From Prototheca cutis (Eukaryota > Chlorophyta > Trebouxiophyceae > Chlorellales > Chlorellaceae), in the NCBI GenBank assembly GCA_002897115.2, contig BCIH01000006.1, positions 1,152,999-1,216,998 of the forward strand: DNA of 64,000 bases, in the 5' to 3' direction. The position numbers and the translations under genes are program-made. Under the pieces are notes generated by a model that saw only the letters and a program-made list of their open reading frames with translations, did not search any database and was not told where the DNA came from. Positions 26,281 through 36,984 of this stretch are shown piece by piece (position 1 is the stretch's first letter; each line of letters begins with the position of its first letter).

Positions 26281-29169
26281 CTCTCTCTCTCTCAATAATT
26301 GGTGCAGAAGGCGCTGGTTCAGGTGTCTGGGGAGATCGGCATGTTGACACGCGAGATACTGCGGCGGCTGCAGGCGCGCATGGACGTCGACCCCAGCGCG
26401 GCCCGAGAGTGCATCGAGCAGATGCGGCGCCTGGGACGGCCTCACGACGAGCTCCGGAACGCGTATCTCGGTTGTGCCCGGGGCCAGCTGGATGCCGTGC
26501 TCGACGACTCGGAGTCCGCATTGGTGGGGCATGAGCGTGGAAGCGGCCTGGCGCCGGGGGGTGTTGGTCCTGGGGAGCCGAAATCCAGCGAGATTGTGTC
26601 GCCAACCGCCAGCACCGGCACACGCGAGGTCGAGGCTGACACAGCAAATACNGCACCATCAGTCGAGCCATGGAGCGTGCACGGTTTTCTTGTCGGCCTC
26701 GACTCCAAATTCATCACCCAGCTGGGCGGGGCCTGCGCAGAGTACAAGACCCTGTTTCCCGACGACTCGGGCAAGCCCTTGTTTGCGGTGCGTCGGCATT
26801 TGGGGCATTTTCGGGGGGGTGGGGGGTTTCAGGTGGGCCCTGATTTCGTACTCAACTCCGCAAACCCCCNTCACTCCCCATCTCGGCTGCAGATGCTGCG
26901 TGCGGCGCTTGCGCGCTACCTGAGCTTGACCCGACGGGCGCTGCGTGCCGCGGCGGCACTGGCGGCGGCTGAGGCGGCTGGTATCACGCTGGCCGGCGGG
27001 CTCGCTACCGACGTGGCTCAGCTGCTGGACGAGCCTCGCGGCATGGCGGCCGCGGCGGCTCTGCGTGAGCTCGCCCAGGGCGACCGTGCCGTGCGGTGGG
27101 GCGTGGACGATGTCGTGCGAGGGCTTTACGTTGTTCGGAACGATGTCCTGCGGCTCGAAGGCCCGGCCCCAGACCTGGGGCCCCGCGACAGGTACACCGT
27201 GCGGGGAGGGGGCGGGGGGGAGGTTGTCGATGTTTGTTGCTGTCATGATACTCATTTCCTTGAATCATGCCGTGAGGTCCCCTGTTCCCTGTTCCCTCCT
27301 CCACCCCCCATGTTTCCCAAGACATCCATCCCACACTCACAAGTACTCTCCCTCCCTCCCAAAATGCCCTACAACAAAAACACGCCACAGAAGCATGGAG
27401 TTGACAGAGCACGTCATTCGACAGCATCTGGGCTTGTGCTTTGCGGCCGTGGAGAGTGGGGCACGGGCCCTGCTGGCTGACGCGGTCGGTGCCATCACCA
27501 CGGCGGCCCAGGCCAACGATGCCGCTCGCCTGCTGGCCTGTATGTCCTCTGCAGCTGCCTTGGTCCGCGAATGGGTCTGCCAGCGCCTGCACAGCCTTCT
27601 GTCCAGGTAAGAGTGGATGGTACCAGGGTGGGGGTTGGGGACCGATGGGTAGGGGAGCGGTGCTTTCGTGGGAAAATTGCATGCATGTATTGTCATGCTC
27701 AGGGCAGAGCACCCTATTCCCCCACCACTACTGCCATCAACCCCCTGCCAACAAGCAGTCTGGCTACATACCGGGAACAGGACTGGGTGCAGGCCGTGTG
27801 GCGTGGCATTTTCGCTGATGCACTGGCTGGCCGGCTGCGCCACTGCATCGGCCTATTTGCCGAGGAGGCCGCGGCACTGGCCGGCCTGGAGCTGCCGGCC
27901 GCTGGCACGTCCCCCGCCGGCGCGGGCGGATCGCCGGCGTCACGGAGCCGGAGCCCCAGCCCACCCCCTCGTACAGGCATGTCACGTGGATCTGCCGCCG
28001 GGGAGCCTGCGTCCGGTCCCGCCTATGCGGCGGCGGCACGACGTACTGCCAGCCTGCCCATGGAGGGGGCGCCGCCGCCCGTGCTCGCGTTCCTCGCAGG
28101 NGTCTGTTCAGCCCTGGCNGCGCCGACCGCGCTCGCGCCCGCACTGGCCTGCCTCGATGCCATGGACGGACCCCGCGGTGGCGGTAATGGTGCTGCTTCC
28201 ACCGCTGTTGGGAAACCCAACACAGCCCGGCAGTCGCCGGCCCGAGACATTGAAACCACGCTGCGGGCCGCGGAGGGGGCGCTNTTTGAGGCCTACACTG
28301 CAGCACAGGGCGCGCGGCTGGAGCTGGCGACGGCGAGCTTGTCGGCGGCGGGGGACCTGGCAAATGCGTGGGAACCGCGGCGTCCCCGAGAGNTGGCGGT
28401 GCTGCTGTTGGACACGCTGGCTGAGGTCGGGGCGCAGGTTCGGGCCGCGGGTGCCGGCGGGCCCGACGAGGCCGCGCCCGACTGGGATCTCAACTCAAAC
28501 CGCGGCTCCTCAAGCGCCGCGTCCTCGGTCCGCGGTGGCATGACAGGCACAGGCCCAGCACCGTTGCCTCCGCGCCACCGCCCCGCGCCCAGCAACGACG
28601 CGCAGGCTCTGGGAGCAGCGCTGGGGCGAATGTTTGCGGCGCCGGGTCCAGGCAACGGTGGCGGCGGCTGGGGCGCCGCCGACGCCTGTGGCCGCGTGGC
28701 GCTGGTGGGCCTGCGGGCCATGGCCACAGCGCTGGCCGGGACCACGCTCAGCCGCCCCGCTTTCCAGCAGGTGCAACTCGACTGCCACTTTATGCGTGGG
28801 GCCGTCCAAGCNGCTGTCGCGGGAAGCTACGAGGAACCCGTCGTGCTGCAGGTGATGGCGGNAGTAGTGCATTTGTATTTTTTCGTGTGGAAGAGGTTGG
28901 GGGANGATGACTAGTTGATGTTGAGGGCCATCGCATTTCGAGTGGGAAGTGTGCACGTACAATCCAGTTTCAAGCCCCGGCCGCTCCCAGGAACCCCCCA
29001 CTCACACCCCACACACACCTGAGTATATGTTCCTTTGGTTCCTTGCCCTTGACATTCGCAGGCTCTGGACGAGGTGCTTGCCGTGGCCATGGAGCGGTGC
29101 CCGGAGCCAACGCTGCTGGAGCCGGTGGTGTTGGACCGAATCCTTTCTGGAACGTCACGGTACCTNTGA
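25100..29169 (+). CDS. VPS51: VPS51, GARP/EARP tethering complex subunit
   Basis: Subunit of the GARP/EARP tether that docks endosome-derived vesicles at the trans-Golgi. ATG 25100 sits in CCACCATGG. Exon 1 (25100-25206) encodes RKVRSLLASYYNVED, the Vps51 N-terminal SNARE-binding region. Exon 2 (25461-25741) has the strongest signature, SDMQMLVYENYNKFIVATDTM. Later exons form the coiled-coil and helical-rod part (ILRRLQARMDVDPSAARECI; PWSVHGFLVGLDSKF). From about 27890 an Ala/Gly/Pro/Ser-rich insertion interrupts the C-terminal half. The last exon reads ALDEVLAVAMERCPEPTLLEPVVLDRIL and ends at TGA 29167. About nine exons; in-frame Ns near 26652, 28101, 28119 and 28285. COG/exocyst relatives are less likely because of the LVYENYNKF motif. 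Confidence 0.9.
26234..26294 (+). repeat. (CA)n(CT)n microsatellite in VPS51 intron
   Basis: About 21 CA units followed directly by about 8 CT units, ending some 15 bases before the acceptor. The CT part can serve as the polypyrimidine tract. Confidence 0.95.
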
Positions 29170-29282
29170 GAGAAACCAAGCAGCCCGCACAACAGCGACG
29201 TGCACTATGTTCTTTCGTCAACGGACATGCCGTCTTTCGGCCCCCTCTTTCCTTTCCTGCCAAACCCACTGACGTCTTTGTC

Positions 29283-29287
29283 TGTAA
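29283..29287 (+). other. Candidate poly(A) signal TGTAA (VPS51)
   Basis: TGTAA 114 bases downstream of the VPS51 stop codon. Confidence 0.4.
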
Positions 29288-29657
29288 CTCCGAGGAGCGA
29301 GCGCTGGGTGCTGAGTGGCCGTGGGTTTCATTACAACAAGGTAAGGTCTGTGTCACACGTCAGAGAAGGTGCGGATCAAATCCCTGTGAACGAATTTGCA
29401 GCTGCAGTGGCTGATTGCTTCCACAGAGAACCAATCATCGGCAAGTGTTGGCTAGAGATCACATGAAAGACCCGGGGAGGGGAAAAGGAGAGGAGCGGGG
29501 AACCAAGGGATTCTATTCCTGTTGTTCTTGCGTGGGAAGGAGGCGTGGAAATGTTCCAGCCAGGCTGATGCGCGATAGCTGAGCAGCACAAAGCCCAGAG
29601 AGCGTCAACCCCACCGAGAAGAGCATGTTCTGCTCAAAAAGATGGGAAGACGTGCTT

Positions 29658-31801
29658 TTAACCTGCAGGGAGACCGTGTGACATGGGGGGGAANATGGGT
29701 GAGACATTCTCGTCACATCCTGGTCANCGATCTGCCTCTCACACCACAACTATGGGCAAGCCAGCANTTGTATCNGGTCCCTTCTCGTCGGCCGCGGTCG
29801 CCATGCTTACCCTGGAAGATCTTGCCGATCTTTTCTTGGTACTTGCTCTTGATCTCCTCCACGGCTGGACCGGACAGACCGTCCCAGTCAAAGCCCTTGA
29901 AGGTGGACAGCTTGCGGCCTGTGTGCATGTGGCAGATGGGAATAGGATGAGCACACTTTACCAAAGCATTGACCACGTCACGCTGGGAGAAGGCAATGCC
30001 AGGCATGCAGAGTTAAGGTCTGACAGAACACCCGGCAATGGTCCAGTGCCGGATGGCTCCAAGAGTCACGCTGCTGCAGGTAGACTCCTCTCCACCACAG
30101 CGACGATGCGATAGCACGGGGCGCCTGGCCCCCCCCCCAAAATCAGCCGACCCTTGCCGTGCCTACCGAACAGATGCTTGCTCTCGGGCTCGGGACCCTC
30201 CACGGGGTCACCCTTCTTCCACTTGCCAAACAGCTTGTCCTGGGCGGCCGCAATGTCCGCATGGAGGTCGTCCAGCTTCTCAACCAGAGCCTCCTTGGCC
30301 GGNNNNNNNNNNNNNNNNNNNNNNNNNNNNNNNNNNNNNNNNNNNNNNNNNNNNNNNNNNNNNNNNNNNNNNNNNNNNNNNNNNNNNNNNNNNNNNNNNN
30401 NNNNNNNNNNNNNNNNNNNNNNNNNNNNNNNNNNNNNNNNNNNNNNNNNNNNNNNNNNNNNNNNNNNNNNNNNNNNNNNNNNNNNNNNNNNNNNNNNNNN
30501 NNNNNNNNNNNNNNNNNNNNNNNNNNNNNNNNNNNNNNNNNNNNNNNNNNNNNNNNNNNNNNNNNNNNNNNNNNNNNNNNNNNNNNNNNNNNNNNNNNNN
30601 NNNNNNNNNNNNNNNNNNNNNNNNNNNNNNNNNNNNNNNNNNNNNNNNNNNNNNNNNNNNNNNNNNNNNNNNNNNNNNNNNNNNNNNNNNNNNNNNNNNN
30701 NNNNNNNNNNNNNNNNNNNNNNNNNNNNNNNNNNNNNNNNNNNNNNNNNNNNNNNNNNNNNNNNNNNNNNNNNNNNNNNNNNNNNNNNNNNNNNNNNNNN
30801 NNNNNNNNNNNNNNNNNNNNNNNNNNNNNNNNNNNNNNNNNNNNNNNNNNNNNNNNNNNNNNNNNNNNNNNNNNNNNNNNNNNNNNNNNNNNNNNNNNNN
30901 NNNNNNNNNNNNNNNNNNNNNNNNNNNNNNNNNNNNNNNNNNNNNNNNNNNNNNNNNNNNNNNNNNNNNNNNNNNNNNNNNNNNNNNNNNNNNNNNNNNN
31001 NNNNNNNNNNNNNNNNNNNGACGACAGCTTGCGGCCTGCGCAAGCACGGTTTTTGCAGGGTGGTGTGTCGATATACGCAAAGTGAACCCCGAGCGGCGAG
31101 CACGGACTCCTTGCAAGCAATCCAAACTCGCTAAGCCTGCGCACCGTGGTGGGCCTCAAGCTCCTCCAGCTTGTCCTTGGCCTCCTCAATGGCGGGCTCA
31201 AGGAACTTGCCGAACTTCCAGCTCTGCAGCTTCCGGCGACCATCTGAGTGAGGGGACACGGGGAACACGGGGATGCATGAGCGGCAAGTCATCTCGGTGG
31301 AGGATATCCGCCTAGCGAGAAGCAAATGCCAAACCCGTCGTTCATCACGTGCACTTGTAGACTCGACCTGACAAGCTAAATGCATCNTTCTCACCGGCAC
31401 CGGTCAGAGAGCTGGCGACTGCCGCCTCCGCGTCATCCAACTGGGTCTTCAGGGCGTCGATCTTGGTCTTGAATCCCTCAATAGCGGGCTCAAAGGAGCC
31501 ATCCAGCTCCAAACCTAAACCGAGACATAATAGAAATTCGAGGTAACTGTGAATAGAGGTTATCGACGGAACAAGGCAAGGCATCGAGCTCGGCAAGCAT
31601 GGCAATGCTCGGGAAGAAGCGACAAGCTCGACCTCCGCGCAAACGAAAGCACTGCCGCTGGACGAACCCCAACGCAAGTGGGTATTGCTGCAAACACTCT
31701 ACAATGTCATGAGCAGAGCCGTATGGGGCCTGACCTGATGTGGCGAGGGCGCTCGCGGNGAGCGCCAGCAAGCAGCCCAGAGCCAGACTGCGCCTCATCA
31801 T
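29658..31801 (-). CDS. Secreted helical protein with duplicated GRKL exons (unknown family)
   Basis: I do not recognise the family. ATG 31801 opens a clear signal peptide (MMRRSLALGCLLAL then ASALATSGQ). Small exons follow: one encodes GSFEPAIEGFKTKIDALKTQL, the next RRKLQSWKFGKFLEPAIEE and DKLEELEAHHGAQ. Another begins GRKLSS just left of position 31045 and vanishes into the assembly gap. Beyond the gap come EALVEKLDDLHADIAAAQDK...KWKKGDPVEG, then an exon starting GRKLSTFKGFDWDGLSGPAVEEIK. Three exons thus begin with G(R)RKL right after their acceptors and share EPAIEE/GPAVEE helices, which points to internal exon duplication. The stop at 29658 (IFQG-stop across the last intron) is inferred. 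Lysine/glutamate-rich amphipathic helices suggest a secreted coiled-coil or wall protein. Confidence 0.6.
30303..31019. other. Assembly gap, 717 N
   Basis: A run of Ns inside the duplicated-exon region of the secreted-protein gene; at least one exon is lost. All ORFs spanning it are artefacts. Confidence 1.
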
Positions 31802-31914
31802 GACGACGCAGAATGGACAGCCGAGGGCGGTATCTTGGAAATGGGTTCTTCTTGTGCCTGTTTGTAAGATGCGATGATGTCAAATTTACGGGCTCTGGAC
31901 CGTTGCTCGCTCCC

Positions 31915-31920
31915 TTTATA
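31915..31920 (-). promoter_or_regulatory. TATA box of the secreted-protein gene
   Basis: TATAAA on the minus strand (context CGTATAAAGGGAG), about 115 bases upstream of the ATG at 31801. The spacing suits a TATA box with a 5' UTR of roughly 80-90 bases. It is the clearest TATA box in the window and suggests a strongly or conditionally expressed gene. Confidence 0.6.
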
Positions 31921-31921
31921 C

Positions 31922-32943
31922 GTTTTCGTCGCGAGGGCGTTGGTTAAGCATGGGGTCAGGGCTAGGCACTGGATCTCCGCACCGCTCGAGGCAGCAACGA
32001 AAGCCCCTGTGACGTTCTGCTCANCCCCTCCACAACATGTCACAATGAGGTCCCCAAGCTTTTGCTCCTGTTGCAATGCATAGAGCAATCAAAGAGCCAC
32101 AGAATATATATCCTGCATGGGGCTCGCGGGGGTGATACCGTCGACTCGTGATTAGTGCTGGGCTGGCCCACGAGACAGCAGTTTGATGCACGACAAAGCT
32201 ACCACGGAACTTCTCTCATCNTCACGTGCGAAAAGGACTGTTTGGGCATCGTTAAGCTTAAAAAAGTCTTCGAAGAAGGCTGCTTTGGCGTTGCNCTGAC
32301 AATCACNGATNGCTATCCAAATTTGGGGGNCCACGATGATGCGGTCGGGCCGACTGTCCTGCAGTCATGCCCAGCAATGCAGACTGAGCCGCCAAGGATG
32401 CCACTGCCCACATCACTGCATGCGTTGCAAGGATAACACACGAAAATGGATATGCGGTTGCACGATCAATGTGTGGGCTTCATGAGCCTGCATCCCAGCA
32501 CTTGGAGCCAGAGCTGGTGAGAGGCCCAGCGACAGAACCAGACTCCCACCCGTTTTGCATGGTAGCGCTTCAGAGTCTGCTTCCACTACAAGCTGTACTT
32601 CCAAAACCAAATATGAGCAAAGCGGTCCGGAGCAACTGGAATCATGGGTGGACAAGGCGGCCATGTGTCGGGCCTGGTGCTCGGCAGCAGGAGCAATCCA
32701 AGCCGTATGAATAGAACTATGGGAATGGAGTGTGCAAGGGGTCCAGATTTGGCGGTGTGCTGCACCAACCCATCCCTGGATCCTTCACGCCATGGGCTCA
32801 TCCCGTTGGGCTGTGGCCGCATCACAGCCGCGCATGTAGCACAGGGAATGAGGAGACGCCTCTTGACGAATAGTGGCGCTTGTTATGGAATTCTAATGCT
32901 GAAAAAAAAGAGAGAGAAAAGCAGCGTCCCTCAGCTAACATAT

Positions 32944-33006
<63 letters not shown>

Positions 33007-33735
33007 GTTTCGACGAGCATGAAATTCACATCAGTCTTCCACACGTGCGAAGGCATAACCAAGGTTCAAGCTGTGCGCGGCTGGCAGGGCAGACGCATGT
33101 CAGTATTGTGAGTGAACAGCAATAGCCATGGAGACTGACCACTCGGGTAGGGGGCCTCAGGGCCGAGCCGGCCTGCATGGGAGCGGTCCGGCAGCCCCTG
33201 AAAAAAGTGGGATCGGGGAAGTGCAGAGATCATGGATTCGTTGACAAGAGTGCAGACTGCACCAGACGGACCCAGGGGGGAGGGGGGGGNTTTGGAGGGA
33301 GGGGCCAAGGGCCAAGCTGGCTCGGCCCCCACGGCGAGTGAGAGGGGGGGTGGGGGGGATCCTTCCCTGCTTGAGGTAGGCTGCCTTTCCCACGCGGACA
33401 GCCAGGATCAGCATAGGAAGACAGCTGTCCCAGCCCCAGAAGATGCTCCCCTGCTCGCATGAAGCCAAACAAGACAAAGAAGAAGAGAAATAAGAAGAGA
33501 GGATGACAAGGGCTCGACAAGGAGACTGATGGTATCAAAGTGGACGGTAGTCAGAGCGGGCCACTGCACGTCGATTTTTTNGGGGAGGAGTCTCGAGGCC
33601 CCACCCTTGGCGATCGGCGGCAGCAGCTTTCATGCCTATGCTCCCTCGCACGACATCTATGTTTGTGCGTGGTTATGTGTGGGGGTTTCGTTCTATGTGT
33701 GCAGAGGGGGGTTGCCCATGAACTCCTCGGTGCGA
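31922..33735. other. Unassigned 1.8-kb interval with poly-G tract
   Basis: No gene recognised. It should contain the upstream region of the secreted-protein gene and the 3' UTR of the RNA-binding protein gene. Short ORFs on both strands (for example around 32155-32436) contain several Ns and match nothing I know. More G-rich runs occur at 33276-33290 and 33340-33360. Confidence 0.5.
32946..33004 (+). repeat. 59-base uninterrupted poly-G tract
   Basis: Every base from 32946 to 33004 is G. It could form G-quadruplexes if real. Such a perfect run next to other gap-associated G runs may also be an assembly or sequencing artefact. Confidence 0.95.
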
Positions 33736-35594
33736 TCACCTCCATTCCGGCAGGGCGCCCTGCCATGCACNCTGGTCCGGCAGGTGNTGCGGTGTCCGGG
33801 CCTGGGTCCCCAGAGGCGGCAGGCCCAGGCTGGCCGACAAGCCTCCCTCGCCCAGCTGTCCCGCANGCACGGCCTGCATGGCCCGCTCCGCGGCGTCGGT
33901 GCTGGCAAACGTGATCGACGCTACCGCGCCACCGGGGTCGGNGTCCCGCGCGACNTGCAGCACCGCGCCAAAGGGCGCAAACTGCTCGTACAGCCACAGC
34001 CGGTCGCTGTCTNCCGGCAGCCCCACCAGCGANAGCACCGCGGGGCCCCGTGCATTGNTGATCAGGGCCGTCGTGGGAGGGCTCGAAGTCACACCTGCTA
34101 GCACTATATGCGACGGCTGGTGCTGCGGCAGCNCTGCCGCGGCTGCTGCAAACCCCAGCGCGGCGGTGGCGCCGATCTCACCATCGTGTGGCGGGCCCGG
34201 GTGGTTGGCACCCGACAGCCTGGNCGCAGTGAGATCGTCGGCAGTNGCTGCCGCTGCAAGACCGGGGGCGCCCAGCTCTTCTGCACTGGCAGTCGGAAGG
34301 CCCGGCGCGCCAGATGCAGCGGCCATGGCGGCGGCTGCGGCTGCNACGGGGGACAGGGCCCCATCACCCAGTGGTCCATGCAGCAGGTCATTGGGCCCCG
34401 CCAGTCGGTAGCCCGTGGCGAGGTGTGTCGGAAGCACGGCACCGGGCGGCGGCNCACCCGTGCCATGCGCAACGCCCGCGGCATGCGCAATGCCCGCGCC
34501 GCTCCCTNTGAGGGCAGACAGCGCCGCTTGCAGGCTCAGGTGGTGCTGCGCCAGGCCGCCGGGTGCAGCGGCGGCGGCGGCGGTGCCGCCACCCAGGATG
34601 CCCAGGCCCGGGGGCACGATGGTCATCCCCGCCATTGCGGCTGCCGCGGCAGCTGCCGCGGCCGCCGCGCCGGGGTTTCCTCCCGCTGCGCCGCGCGCGG
34701 CGACGGCGGCACTGCGCCGCGTGAGCCGTGCGGCCTTTTCCACTGCTGACTCGGCGTATCGCACGACGAGCGAGTGCGCCGCGCCAGGGAGCGTGACGTT
34801 GTTCAGCGCGGCGATGGCCCTCTCCGCCGCCTCCTGGCTGGTCATGCGCACCAGGGCCGAGCCCCCTCGCAGCGCGTCCAGGCACGGAAACACCTTGACA
34901 TCGACGACGTGACTTGCAGGCACGCCGGCGCCGCTGACGACCGCCGGGGGGGGGACGTGGCTGTCAAACAGTGCCATGACGTCGGCCGGTGCACAGTTGG
35001 CGGGAAGGTGCTTGATGTACACACTCTCGCTGGGTGTCAGGCCCGACAACGTACTGCTTGCTGGCGGGCCAGCGTCCGCGTCGGCAAATTTCACTTGCAG
35101 CGCCTGACCGTGCACGCTGGCGCCGTCTAGGTCCGCAATGGCCGATCGGGCGTCCTCAAAATTCTGAAACCGCACAAAGCCATACCTGCAGTTTGTGGGC
35201 TGAGCGAATGGGTGAGTGAATTGCGTTTGTATGGGGGCGAATGCAAGGCGAGCACATCAAGCGTAGATGCATGGGGGCGAATGCAGGCAAGTGCACCGAG
35301 TGTGCGTGTATGCGGGTGAATAAATTGAGTGTGGGTACATGCGTAAGAATGGTGGAGGCGCGACAGGTGAGCGGAGGCACCCATGTACCAGCAGGCCCCC
35401 TTCCCAGAGCTGGCCCAGGCCCACATGGGCAACGCCACTTACCCCAGACTCTGCTTGGTGACGGAATGCCGAACGAGGCGGATCGAAGAGAGGGCGCCGT
35501 ACTGCTGGAAGACGACCGCAATCTCTGCCTCGCCCCAGCTTGGAGGGATCCCCCGCACAAAGATATTCGGGTGTGGCGCTGGTGAGCTAGCCAT
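33736..35594 (-). CDS. Three-RRM RNA-binding protein
   Basis: RNA-binding protein with three RRM domains. ATG 35594 starts exon 1 (to 35443): NIFVRGIPPSWGEAEIAVVF gives RNP2 of RRM1. The 257-base intron splits RRM1, and exon 2 (from 35185) resumes at YGFVRFQNFEDARSAI (RNP1). RRM2 starts SVYIKHLPANCAPADVMALF, with SALVRMTSQEAAERAI. A long alanine/glycine-rich linker (about 34750-34100) precedes RRM3 (LVGLPxDSDRLWLYEQFAPFGAVL, then ASITFASTDAAERAM). Stop TGA at 33736-33738. The arrangement of two close RRMs, a long linker and a third RRM is like ELAV/CELF proteins. At least a dozen Ns interrupt codons in the linker and RRM3. RNA targets cannot be predicted. Confidence 0.85.
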
Positions 35595-36984
35595 TCTTCT
35601 CGCCCCTGGAGATAGCAAACAAAAATTCAAGATTGTCAACGTTTTGTTGTGTACTAGCTGCCCCTTAGGGGGAACTGGAGCACTTCCCTCGCTCAGGGCA
35701 GTCGCATTGCAGACCGTGCCTGGCCATGCGAATCGAAAGCAGAATTCCAGATGGGGCATTCACACCGCCGACCTACATGTGAAACGAATAAATGGGAGAC
35801 CTAGGGCCAGGATAGGGACAGAACGGAGGTGAGCCCTGCAGAGGCTGGCAAAGCCCTCGGGACTGGCTGTCACGCCACTGCGGTCGCCACGGGCCCCGAA
35901 ACTAGATCGACACCAGCAAAANGAAATGGCTTTAAAGTATTTCAAAAAATTGCAGTAATGACAGGGCAGGATCGCAGCTGGAGGTGTTCTTTTCACCGCC
36001 GAGGTCAGCCGTTTGTATGCCAATAATCGTGTTCTGCACGCCGAGATTGTTGACGTCGNGCACGTGAGCGCGTCACGACTCGGCTTCATGTAGAGCAGGA
36101 GGCACGCTGCTCCAAGAACTGTCAAGTGAGGACTCTCTCGATATTGTTNAATGTCGCTAATTCTGTGTGTAGATTCGCGATGACTGCGTCCCCCTTGCTG
36201 GCGAACCGTACGTCGCTGCAGGTCCGTGTCCCTTGTGCCACGTGGGATGCCACTGAGAGTACGGAATCCGGAACAATTGCGCATGCAATTGGCATTTGCT
36301 GCTGCTTAGAGCTCGTACACCGGAATTGGACGTGTGACTGCCGTTATTCTCAGAGCCCGGGGATTGTTCCATGGACCGGGATGGAGCTTGGGTGACCAGG
36401 GCTGGCGTGGAGCGAGCCACTCGGTGGTGCGTGGCCTCGCCTTCCAGGCGGAGCATGCGATGGGCACGGACACCGGCTTGGAAGCTTTATCGCATTTCAA
36501 ATGAATATTACCGATTTTCCCTGACCAGGTCACTGGTTTCCCAGCCGGTAGAATGTGCGCCTGTTGGGCAGATGCGCATGCCGCCGTGCAGGCCCAACGG
36601 CCATTGGAAAGGCAAATCGAGCGTTTTCTGATGAATTCAGATCGCCAGCTGGGGCAAGAAGCCGTCCAATAGCAGAAGTCGGGGACTGCCGAGATCCTGC
36701 GGGCTGTACCGGGGACCCACATGGGTGATCATTCCCACAAGTTTCCGCTCCCCCACTTTTTGGAAATCCATCCGAAGCCGCACCCAGCTTCAGGCGCGTG
36801 AGGCAGCTTCTTGCTGGGATTACGCACAATGCGGCTTCCTGCGGTTCAGTCGTCGCATCATTATCGCAACCAGTCTCTGGTTCGACGACCTGGACCATCG
36901 CCAGAGTGTGGAACCGTGGCTCGCCTCAGGCTGAGGTGGAGCCTGGAGTGAGCACCCACCGCGGCTAGCGCACTCTTGTGCGCC
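35595..36984. other. Unassigned 1.4-kb interval
   Basis: Between two outward-facing genes. Lower GC than the coding flanks and several short ORFs on both strands, none recognised. It probably contains the promoters of both flanking genes and perhaps a missed 5' exon of the membrane-protein gene. Confidence 0.45.

Noticed and set aside
30038..31315. Six ORFs of 280-425 residues across the gap
   Set aside because: They exist only because Ns contain no stop codons.
34108..35130. Plus-strand ORFs opposite the RRM protein
   Set aside because: Antisense shadows of the Ala-rich linker; the minus strand has the three RRM domains.
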